From positions 2,542,001 to 2,606,000 of the forward strand of contig NC_091046.1 of the NCBI RefSeq assembly GCF_963966145.1: a stretch of 64,000 nt of DNA. The letters are read 5' to 3'. The position numbers and the translations under genes were made by a program. Positions 33,601 through 43,173 of this stretch are shown one piece after another. This DNA comes from Tenebrio molitor (taxonomy: Eukaryota; Arthropoda; Insecta; Coleoptera; Tenebrionidae). The notes below the pieces were generated by a model. The model made no database searches and had not been told where the DNA came from. It saw only the letters and a program-made list of their open reading frames with translations. Each line of letters opens with the position of its first letter. Positions within the stretch are counted from its first letter, which is position 1.

Positions 33601-36600
33601 CATGAGAATGTTGGAGAAGACGGTGGTGAGTCGCGCCACGTAACTGAAATTGTTTTCGCCGGCGGACAACTGCCAAGTGTGGAAGTGATTGCAGAACCGG
33701 AACTTCTTGATTATGCTGTCCTCTTCGTCCCCTTCAGCCGAAAGCTTCTGCACGTACACCTGTCCTTTTTTCTCGACGGACAGCCAAGACTTCACTTTGA
33801 AGTACCACTGCCTGTTTTTCTGCAGGTCGTACACGACCACGTCCCTGCAACACCTGTCTATTTTATTTAGATGAAAATTCAGTCGCGACTGGATATAGTA
33901 CCAAGATGGACTCGCTCCGGTGCAGTCGTACCACAACTCGATCATCCGCACAGTACCTAGATATTTCTCCGTGGTCAACACGAACGTATCCTGGCCTTGC
34001 CTCTGAAGCAGGAGCATTTCGGGGTCGGGGTAGTTGAGCACGTGGGGCTATGACACCGTTAAGACAATTTTTGCAAGAACGATGGTACGAACCTCGCTCG
34101 CCGCTCTTCTTCCCACCAGTCTGATGATCACGTGGGAAGTGGTACCCGCGTTTCTCGTGTTTTCCGTCCTGACGACGACCAAATAGGCGTAGAGGTGGTC
34201 CTTGTTGTTGTCGGCCAAGAAATAAATTTGTCTGGGTTTTTTGAAGAATTTTAGCAAGATCAGGAGGCAGTAGAGGGCAACGGTGACGGCTAGAGTGCCG
34301 AAGATGATGTGACACGACTGCAACTCGAGACGTATCTCAATGGGAAACACTTCCTGCACGTCCGACTGTGCGTTTTGGACGTAGCCAGCGATGACGGAGA
34401 AGTGGTGACACTCGCAGTTGATGTATTTGTCGGTGTTGAACAGCCCCGGCTAGAACGGCTCGAAAACTTGTTTGTCTCACCTGATTTTCGACATTTTACC
34501 TGGCACTCGTTCTTCCAAATGCGCAAGTTGCGTTTCCAGCGTATGCAAAAGGATGATGTGAAGCTCACGTTGTAGAATAGTGTAGACGGCGTGGTCAATT
34601 CCCCTTTGCCGGGCAACACTCCAAGATAGATCCAGACGTCGTAATGACGATAGTTGGTCAGTCGCAGTTCAGGAAGTTCCTCGGTGACCGTCGTGTTGTG
34701 CTCGAAGTCCTCAATCGAAGGGAAATTAAAGTTCTTGAGGACCACCTGTTCAAACGGGTGTCGGAAATTTCGAGGAATTCACGTCAGGATCGTACCTCGA
34801 ACCGGTCAGTCACGTTGTGGAAGTTAATGTGCAAGACAGAGTGTTTGGGAAGTCCAATCCTGTGGACTCGTATGAGCGGATTTAGGTCTCTACCGGTGAT
34901 GGATGCATAACCTGCCGGCACCGTCACGTTTCCCGTCACGATTTCCAGGTCGAAGTTTGTGATGTTTTTCACTTCCATCAGGATGTTGACCGGAGCCTTG
35001 AAATTCCTGATGCGCTTCTTGCAAGTCGAGTGCCAAAACTGGACGTTGACGATGTTGGTGGCCACCCTACTCTTGGCGTGGTTCCACCACATCAGGTCCC
35101 TGGTCCAGAGCGAGACCTAGAAGGCGGTTGAGCCAGTGCGCAATCATCGCAGCGTTATTACCAGGATGTCGAAAGGGTGGTCGTTGAGGTCGAAGTCTTT
35201 GGAGGGGATCAGGATGCAGTCCAGCACTTGAATCTTGGTCTTGGGGAAGTTTACGCCCTCGTCCTTCGCGACTAGAGTGGCCGAGTGCTTGCCGGAGCTC
35301 TTGACGAAGTGCTCTCCAATCGCCGTGGTCAGCGCCAGCGACTTGGCGGCGATCGAACTGGCGTTGATGATGTTCTCCGTGACTGCGTGCAACTAATAGG
35401 GAATTGCAACACCGAAACCGGTACTTGTACGTACGTTCTCCAAGTAGTCGCTGTAGTTGTCTCCGAAGTCGATATAGTTCGGGTAGTATTCCATGATGTC
35501 CTCCTCCAATTTCCCTTCGGGGAATTCTTCTACCGAAATGTTGAACTTGATGGGCAACAGCAAGTCGAAGTTCTGCTTGACGTTGGCCTCGAAACACCTC
35601 GTCATGACGCTAAACGAAAGTGACAGTTACTCGAAATTGAAAAACCGCAGGATGATTACTTTCCTATCCTGTTGAATTGTGTTTCGGAATTGAGGGGGAA
35701 TCTCTGACGTTTCACTTCTTCAGCGTGGTTGTTCACCATCTGTCTGCACACGGAGGAGGCAAGTTTAGCTAGGAGGGGGTCGTCCTTGGTCAGTTCGTTG
35801 TGTTCGATGAGGTTGGTGAGAGCGTCGCTCACTAGGATCAACTGATCGGCGCTTTCCGAAGGCGACTGAAACAACTCAAATCAAACAAGTTGAGAAAGTG
35901 ACCGTCTCACCTTCAGCAAGGTGTTGACGACCGTGTACGACACGCTTTTGGCGAACTCAAACGTCTCGTTTGACGGTTCTTCGGTGATCAACTCGTTGAC
36001 TATCGCGGAGAACTTCTTGATCCCGTTTTCCTTCTCTTCTTCGTTCCCGCTGGCTATCAGCGACCCTATGCTCTTGGTCTTGCCGTCTCCCATGACAAAC
36101 TTCCGGTAAGTCTCCAGAGCCTCGGCCGAGGTCTTTCCCTTCGCAGCCGCATCCACCTTCGGATGGACGTCCTTGAAAATGGCGGGTCCGGCTCCTTTGG
36201 TGATCCTCACCGTAAACTTGCGCCCCGTCGAAGGAGGCAACAAGAAGCTGATCCTGAACACGTCGGGATAGTAGCCGCTCAGCACCCTTTCCCCTGTAAC
36301 GAGACGTTACCACTCCATCCGTACTTTCTCCCGCTACTCACTCAACGTCTCGTCGACGTACAGCTCGTAGAAGTTATTTTTGTCAGGAGGAGGTACTTCG
36401 ATGCAGTTCAGCGTGAATTTCGTATGGAGACTTTTCCCGCTGGGAGGCCGGATTTCGCAACTGTCCACTTTCGGTATGGCGGCGTACTTGACCGCCATCG
36501 TCGTCTTGCCTTCCCGCGGTGCGTTTTTCAACCGGAGCGTCACCAGATACTCGGTGGACGGTTTGAGCACGTCCTTCGACACGATGAACTTGGGGCCGAT

Positions 36601-37931
36601 GCGACCAAAATGTGTGTTTTTGTTGTAGTCGAAGGAAAAAACGTCGCCCCCTTCGCGCGGCACGATCTCCCACTCGTAGTTCTCTTCCCCGTGTGCGTCG
36701 CAGTTTTTCTCGCAGATGGCTCTGAAGTAGGTCTGCATCTGGTTGTTGGCGGCGTCGGTGACCGGCGGACAGTTCTTTTCGCAGCTGCAACACAATGTAG
36801 ACCCTCAGAGTCCTCCGTCTGTTAACTCTACCTGATTCTTAGCTTGGCCGCGTTGTTGACCACTTCGATCGTTTGCGTGACGGTATCCTCCGCGTTGTTA
36901 TTCGTTTTGACCGTCAGCGTCACGTTGATCACGTTGTTGAGGGTGACGTGTTCGGCGGGAATCTTCAAAGACGGTTCGGCGGAGATCGGTCCCCCGGGGC
37001 AAAAGCCGGAATCGAACTTTTGCGTGCATTGCCAGTTAAACCTGAGCGACTGCAGATTCTTGTCGTTGAGCGGTTTGTCCAGATTCATCGAGTCTTTGGC
37101 ATTGAGTTGAACCTCGATGTTTGGGGGAACCATTCTGTAGATTCCTCCTTCCAACACGATGACGGGCTTCAAGACCTGCACGACGAAATAGCATGTCGTG
37201 TTGCGCAAAGGAAAGTTCTAGAAAAGTAGAGCTCAAGAAAAAAGTGTTTGTGCAGAAGAGTGTACTTTTACAATTTTGACATTCTTAGTCTTCTGCTTCG
37301 GGTAAAGCGTCGTTTCGTATTGTCCCGGGATGGCAGTGAAACGCTCGAAACGAATTATCCCATCCTTTGTCGTATACTTGTCGAGAGGAAATTTCTCCCG
37401 AGGTGTGATGGTGGGATTGCTGCCAACTACAACATCGAGATCGTCACGGAAGTAGAGTTGGAATGCTCGAAAAAGACTTACGCGGCCATCTGTACGTAAC
37501 GTACGTGTAAATGACAGAATCGTATGGATAGTATTGTTCTTCTTTCGGCTCGCTCCATATGGGTCTTAGTGAGAAACCGTTCTTGATTAAGAAGTACTGT
37601 TCTTTGGCTTCTGACATCTGTTTCAAACTGAATAAAAGTTCAAATATGTCCAATTGACTGTTACGCAGCCTTACCAGTTTCCTAATTCGGGATGCCCTGA
37701 GAGTATCAATGGCTCTGAAATATGTAAATTGTGTTAGTCGAAATAAACTGCTAGATTACTGGTACTAGGTGAAATACTTATCGGTTTCGATACCTTTTGA
37801 CTTCCGAACCGAACCGTTTTCTTCGTTTGAATAGTCAAGTATACAAAACAAAACACATATTTCAGCTATCCACGCTGCTAAAAATAAATCTTTAGATTGG
37901 GTTAAATGAAGAAGATTAACGTACTGAACAT
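30603..37931 (-). CDS. Polycystin-1-like protein, copy A (REJ-GAIN/GPS-PLAT-polycystin channel)
   Basis: A multi-exon gene with short introns. The start is a 7-base coding exon, ATGTTCA (37925-37931), spliced to 37794-37877; together they encode a signal peptide, MFTAWIAEICVLFCILDYSN. Next exons: 37675-37714, 37482-37627, 37272-37426, then 37217 downwards. Order along the protein: REJ-type region (about 36.3-37.2 kb), GAIN with a GPS box YINCECHHFSVIAGY (about 34.40-34.45 kb), first membrane span (FGTLAVTVALYCLLILLKFF), PLAT domain (HAYLVVVRTENTRNAG, about 33.9-34.2 kb), then a ten-span polycystin channel part (30.6-33.5 kb) with the extracellular polycystin loop (about 32.2-32.6 kb) and final pore helices (YYYFALYLLLMQIILFVYII). 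Roughly 2000 residues. Polycystin-1 proteins are autoproteolysed at GPS and pair with TRPP channels in cilia or sperm. Family firm; function inferred. Confidence 0.9.
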
Positions 37932-38050
37932 ACTGCCTGGTGAAAGAAGTGTGACGTTTGTTTCACGCTTCTGACACCATGGCTTCCTTGTCACAAAAAA
38001 ATTATTTATGGATAAAATAGTACATACATTGAAAACGTTCTATTTTTTTT

Positions 38051-38620
38051 TTACATAACATTCACTACGTTAATTGTGGAAGAAAGACGAGATCGCTTGT
38101 CACACAGTCGTACCGTGGAGGAATCACGCCGTACCATATTTCCAGAAGATTCTAATACTCTTCGGGGTCTAGACAAGAGATGCACGCTCTCCAAGCAAGA
38201 TTTTGTCCTTCCAACATAACTCTGCAATGCTTTGAAACCAGAAAAAAAAATTCTAAGAGCGCCAACTGGACCACACCATCCATGAAATTCAAGTCTTCGA
38301 AAGTGAAGTTGCTGTTGACCAAGAGGTGACGCCACACTTTGGGAGTCTTTATTGAAACAATTGTTGTTTACAATGTAACTTTTGTACACAGAGCATCTTC
38401 TTAAAAACCAAATTGTTGCTTGTCAAACTTATTTGGATCAAAACCGGGACAATGATCCTCCAGCCAGTCGGTCAACAAATTTTTGTATTCTACATGAGTG
38501 GGATTAGTGCGGGCTTCCATCACAGGAGCGAATCCTCTGGAGCCCCCGCAGTCTTCTGGAGGACGCGCCCTCCGACCAGCTGTACATTTCGGATAAACCC
38601 TGTGGCTCTCGCATGGCAAA
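38051..38620 (-). pseudogene. Scrambled fragments of a pRiA4b ORF-3-like gene
   Basis: 38401-38619 encodes a C-terminal piece (PEDCGG ... DHCPGFDPNKFDKQQ) of the family found intact at 53162-54320. Downstream in coding direction, 38160-38345 encodes an N-terminal piece (KVWRHLLVNSNFTFEDLNF) fused to an unrelated tail ending LDPEEY. A real gene would have these in the opposite order, so two broken copies are juxtaposed. The equivalent place behind copy B (50650-50960) is also degenerate. Confidence 0.65.
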
Positions 38621-39268
38621 ACCTTCTAAATTTCTAAAATGTAACAGTTTCCCCCTAATCACCGGTTGTAATCCTTGGTTTTAAGTTTTAACTAGTCACA
38701 TTACAAAGATGTCCTTAGCGTAGAAGGCGTAAGAAGTAGATGAGCTTGTTCTATTATTTATTACTGTTACTCTCTTAAAAAAAAACTGGAATAATCCTGT
38801 CTAATTTCCACTAATCTGCAACAGTCGAGGCGACAATACCATATCTAAGTCAAATGTCAAACAGTCAAAGGATTTTAACGTGAATTCGTAAAAATTGGAT
38901 TAAGGTTGTTGTTTCTATTGTGGATGTGAGCCCCCAACTCTGTACTACCAAATTAACTTTGTTGTACACGATATGCAACCAGTAAAACATAATTTGTCAA
39001 AGTTGGTACCACTTAAGCGATACTTGTCCTTCCAAGGATTCGAGAATTGTCCTTAAGCAAGCCTCGACAACACTTTGTCGTAGTGGGGGTCATTTGCGAC
39101 GTGCCCAACACAAATCTGCAAATCGTTTAACTGTCAATCTTGACAGTCCCACGCGCGCGCAAATTCAAACATGGAACATTTGTTGTTGGCACTCTGGCAG
39201 TTCTTATCTTTTAGATCAGTCTTTTTTCGAATTGTGCGATTAGCCGGCTCGCCAGAATTGCAACGACC
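38621..39268. other. Intergenic sequence before the ankyrin gene
   Basis: AT-rich. 38680-38760 (TTTTAACTAGTCACATTAC... AGTAGATGAGCTTG) recurs at about 50945-51080 and marks the far edge of the duplicated polycystin block. Nothing coding is seen; presumably it includes the promoter of the plus-strand ankyrin gene. Confidence 0.5.
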
Positions 39269-40987
39269 ATGGAAATCTCCACAACAAGAGACACGCACTG
39301 GTACCACCACGAAGGACTGCGGGTTTGTCACCACTTTGGCAATACCAAGTCTAAAGTACGTTTCGTAGCCCCCGGGACTGGTGCTCGACAGTGACATAGT
39401 GGCAGCTGTGACGAACAACGACGTACGCGTCCTGCAGTATTTGAGAGAAGCCGGTATGTCCTTCAGAGGCTGCGACAGCCACTACAACAACCTCCTCCAC
39501 TTGGTCGTAAAGACGCACACTCGGGAGAGGCCTCTGTACTGTCGCAACAGCAATCTGACCGGTTAAGTCAGTTTTTCGTTTTTAGGAACGACGTTTTCGA
39601 TTACGTCCTCACCCTGGAGGAGGTCCCCAAAGAGGCGTTCAATCTGGACAAGAACACGCCCTTGATGGAGGCCTTCTCGCGGGGTCCCGACACCGAAGAG
39701 TTCGCCCTCAAGATGTTGCTTTTGGGCTGCGACATCCCCAAAGGTTTTATCAATTCCAACACGGCTCTCCACTGGGCGGTGTATAACAAGTGGCTCGACG
39801 TGTCCGTGTGGCTCATCGAGAGGGGGGCGAAGGTGGACAGCCGTAACGGGATGGGGGAGACTCCTCTGCACCTCGCCTGTCACACCAGGTTCGACCGGGG
39901 TATCGAGATGCTGCTCTTCCACGGGTCCGACCCTGCAGTTGTCTTCACCACGATTCCCAGTGACTCCCCCCACGTGAATGTCATCGAAGACAACTACAAC
40001 GTGGCGCTGCAGATGAGCCGCCCCGTCCGGGAGATCGTGGTCGATCACATGATCAGGCACAGGAGGAAGACGTTTCAACTGTCCACGGTGGCGGCAATGG
40101 GGCAGCTGAAGACGGAAGGGTTCAATCGGTTTCTCGAGGTTGTCACGGACATCCAGTACCCCGTCCACGCTATGAACACCCCCTACGTCATCCACTCCTG
40201 CAACCTCAAGAAGAACTTCCCCAAGATCATCAACTGGAGGCCCGAGAGCTTCGTTCTGTTCTTGAACAAGTTTCCTCACGTCATCGAGGACGTCTTCCAC
40301 GAATGCAACCTGGCGATTTCTTTTAAATGCACGGCCAAGAAGAACAACGCAGATGACTACTTCGCCAACATGTCCACCTTCCTGCAGAGCGACCTGTGCG
40401 GAAAACTCATCGACGTGATCATTTCTCATTCGTTCATAATCGGCGACATCATTTTGAGCTTCAACGTTCACCCCTATCACGAAAAAATCACCGAACTTAT
40501 CTGGATGGCTCTGTGCAAAGGAGTGGTATTGACCTCCGACGACATCCAACAGATTTTTCCCAGATTTGGGTACGGAACGTTCTTCAGTCATTTGATCCGC
40601 ACCGAAATTCATCCCTTAAGAAAACTGAGACGCATAGCAGTTCTGCCAGAGTTTTTCTACGACATGACGATGACCGTTGACAGGCTGTACCAGGACTTTC
40701 GTGACTACTTTCCGAGTAGTATTTATTCGCTTTTGCATCATTTTGCTTTGCCCAAGTTGGTCGAGTTTTGTCAGAAGAACGTACACAACAGTATGGTCCA
40801 GGATAAGATTAAAACTTTGCCCCAGATCCCCTTGCTGCAAGAGCTCGCCAGGAACGAGGTGCGAAGGCACATTATTGACTCCTTTCGGATCAGCACGTCG
40901 ATGCAATTTTATAACACACTTAGAAGACTTTATATCCCTTGCATCGTCGAGAAGATGATCACTCTGGAATATCCACTCTATGCTTAG
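39269..40987 (+). CDS. Ankyrin-repeat protein with SOCS-box-like C-terminus
   Basis: Three exons join in phase: 39269-39322, 39369-39506, 39572-40987 (46- and 65-base introns), giving 535 residues from MEISTTRDTHWYHH. The first exon is the least certain. Ankyrin repeats fill about residues 25-180: NNDVRVLQYLREAG, NTALHWAVYNKWLDVSVWLI, GETPLHLACHTRFDRGIEML. A long helical part without recognised domain follows. Near the end, LLQELARNEVRRHI then LRRLYIPCIVEKMITLEYPL resembles a SOCS box: a BC-box-like helix and a final IP/YL-like motif. That is the layout of ASB proteins, substrate adaptors of cullin-5 ligases. Substrate unknown. It sits alone on the plus strand between the two polycystin-like genes and has no second copy in the window, so it was not part of that duplication or was lost. 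Confidence 0.75.
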
Positions 40988-41069
40988 TATCGGGAAGAAA
41001 TTATCTTCTCTTGGACAGGGTGTAGTGTCCAAAGCGTTGCAAAATATTCTTAGTTTCTTAATCATGACT

Positions 41070-41075
41070 CAATAA
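41070..41075 (+). terminator. Poly(A) signal of the ankyrin gene
   Basis: AATAAA 83 bases after the stop, just before a 72-base hairpin element. Confidence 0.55.
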
Positions 41076-41138
41076 ATGCTTTTTTCCAAATTTGAATCGG
41101 ATTTTTATTTTTGTGAGACGTCTTCAAATATGCTCATT

Positions 41139-41210
41139 CCACGGCCTCCAAGATACACAAGAGACGAGTCTCTTATGAGACGAGTCTCTTATGTATCTAG
41201 GAGGCCGTGG
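41139..41210. mobile_element. 72-bp foldback with 6-bp target duplication
   Basis: The arms CCACGGCCTCCAAGATACAC... and its inverse ending AGGAGGCCGTGG form a near-perfect hairpin, centre GTCTCTTATGAGAC. CTCATT lies immediately on both sides (41133-41138 and 41211-41216). The exact flanking duplication argues for insertion as a unit. Confidence 0.75.
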
Positions 41211-41222
41211 CTCATTCGATTA

Positions 41223-41579
41223 AAGTCCATTCAAAAATCAAAAAACCACCAACGTCGCATTTTCCTCGATAATTACTATCGGCAACCCTGTCTAGTGTAA
41301 AATTTGGTGAGACTTTTAATTTTGAGGTTAAATGTTTATTAAGTGTCTTCTTTTTCTGGGCATGTTTAAGTAAAAATAATAAGAATCAATAAATAAATGA
41401 AACGTGCTGCTAATAAAACAATATGAACGAAATTCAAAGCAATTGAATTTTGTTTTGAATCAAATAAATGTCATAATTTATAGTCACCAACATAGTATGA
41501 AAAAATATCTACCTAGGGTTATTTAAATTTTACCAACCTAAAGCAACAGGTGGTGGTTTTTTGATTTTTGAATGGACTT
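41223..41579. mobile_element. TA-flanked MITE ending AAGTCCATTC (357 bp)
   Basis: Inverted repeats of about 28 bases (AAGTCCATTCAAAAATCAAA plus AAACCACC) with TA at 41221-41222 and 41580-41581. Same terminal ten bases as the element at 6822-7892. Non-coding. Confidence 0.8.
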
Positions 41580-41583
41580 TATA

Positions 41584-42207
41584 CAGTGTGGAATAAAATG
41601 GTTTACATCTAGTTACCTTTGGAATTTTTGCACATGTAAATTTTCCTGTACCGCTCTACTTTTTTTTTCGAAGTGCCGAACTACGGGGTGATCAAGAATG
41701 ACTGAGTCTGTTGGTAACAATGAAATTTGGCAAATTTAAAATTTACCAACGAAGGTTCTTTTTTGTAATAGTATAAACATAACCTGCATAACCAAGAATG
41801 TTTTTAATGTCATCTCAAGTTAAAAAATCCGGTCAGTGCGTGGTCAGTGCCAATTACTAGACAAAAATCACCAGTATTTTCAATTGTTTCATTGCCAACA
41901 GACTCAGTCATTGTTGATCACGCTGTATTAGTTCTGTCAATAAATGTCATCAATCGAATTGACAATTGTTACAATTTACTAAATTGAATTAACAAACATT
42001 GGTGGCCATTTTCAACACTAGCTGTGACTTGCTTTTGTTAGCTCTTTTTTAATTTCAATCTCAACTTTGCATTCATATCATGCCTTCGCAATAAATCACA
42101 TTTGGAATTTGGATTATTTTGAGGTTAGGCTTTCATTTTTTTGTAGAGCGGCATTTCGAATTTTTACAAGGGTAATGCAAAGGTAACTAAATTATTATTC
42201 CACACTG
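41584..42207. mobile_element. TA-flanked MITE, ends CAGTGTGGAATAA, host of a nested MITE
   Basis: Imperfect inverted repeats of about 70 bases (CAGTGTGGAATAA..., TAGTTACCTTTG, CCGCTCTAC) flanked by TA (41582-41583, 42208-42209). It abuts the previous element with only four bases between. The middle is interrupted by the element at 41684-41925. Confidence 0.75.
41684..41925. mobile_element. Nested MITE (242 bp), GTGATCAA..GACTGAGTC family
   Basis: Inverted repeats around GTGATCAAGAATGACTGAGT, TA-flanked (41682-41683, 41926-41927), inside the 41584-42207 element. Another member lies at 56681-56972. Confidence 0.75.
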
Positions 42208-42392
42208 TATGTAGTTCGTTTTGTCACTGTTGGCGCTACGAAAGCTTCACAGTCAAAGCTATTGTCCGTTCACAGTCACAGTCACAGTTCACAGCGTCAA
42301 CAATATGTCAAAAGTAAAATAACGGCGTCCAGAATTTGATGGCACGACAAAGGATTAGTAAAATACTTCCATGAGTGTTTATTTGACATAAG

Positions 42393-42807
42393 TTAAGTCT
42401 GCTTTAGCGGAAAAGTTTCGAAGTGTGGAGGTGGCGGTTTTTGTGGCTGAAGTCGACGGTTTTGACCATGGCCATGGTTTTGAAGAGTCTGGTTAAGACG
42501 CTCTCTTTCTTTTAATTTTAGGGGGTGTTCCCTCTTTTTTAGATTCCTTAGGTCATGATCAAGGTCATGGTTTTGAAGAGTCTGGTTAAGACGCTCTCTT
42601 TCTTTTAATTTAAGGAGGTGCTTCCTCTTTTTTTTTGTCAGCTGGTTCTATAGTTTTACAAGTTTTGTTGGTTACTTTTAGCGTCTTATTTTGCGGTGTT
42701 TGTTGTTCAACACAAATTTCGACCAACAACAAAAGAATTATAACGATTTTATCTGAACCATTTGTTAGAATAAAATAATCAAAAAAGCTCGAAACAAAAC
42801 TACGCAA
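42393..42807 (-). pseudogene. Small broken gene with a duplicated charged peptide
   Basis: Two overlapping minus-strand frames meet at a run of nine A (minus strand, about 42630-42640). The upstream frame has a hydrophobic stretch (IVIILLLLVEI) and ends soon after the run. The downstream frame repeats LKLKERERLNQTLQNH twice (tandem DNA units about 42465-42548 and 42557-42632), then a proline-rich tail, stopping at 42393. One base of difference in the A-run would join them. No ATG is visible upstream, so a first exon may be missing. Either a decayed gene or a sequencing error. Family unknown. Confidence 0.4.
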
Positions 42808-42884
42808 AGGATTCCATTTTCAGCGTGACCAACCTTGTGAAATTTGACATTTGAAAATTGTGTGGTGTTAAAGTAGGTTGAATA

Positions 42885-43082
42885 TTGGTTAAAAGAATTT
42901 TTTTTTTGTTAACGGGGTTTCTCGCAGAGGCTAGACAAGATCTTGGCATTGCTGTCGAAATATTTGATTTCGTTGTAAATCGCGAATTATTGGATCGAAA
43001 CGATCGTCTCGTTTGGAGGTTATGTAAGAGTACTGTCGCGGGCAAACTTCATGACACCTCTGAATGGCTTTGGTTGAACGTA
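42885..43082 (+). other. Isolated coding-like exon, family unknown
   Basis: An open stretch of about 65 residues (including FLAEARQDLGIAVEIFDF and LDRNDRLVWRLCKSTVAG) ends at a consensus donor, AAC|GTAAGTAG. Composition is protein-like, but no partner exon was found before the polycystin copy B stop at 43174 on the other strand. Could be a stranded exon of a lost gene or of a transposon. Confidence 0.3.
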
Positions 43083-43173
43083 AGTAGGTATCGATATTAT
43101 TCAAACCTCACTGCTTTTTTACCATTTAATCAAAACAAAGTACGTAACAAGAAACGATGAACAAATATTATTC

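Noticed and set aside
39507..39585. Reading on through GTAAAGACGC in the ankyrin gene, or splicing at the TTTTTAG at 39581-39585
   Set aside because: Both break the reading frame. Donor 39507 with acceptor 39570-39571 keeps phase 0 and ankyrin-like sequence.
39563..40612. 349-residue antisense frame across the ankyrin gene
   Set aside because: Shadow of the ankyrin coding strand, with no domain.
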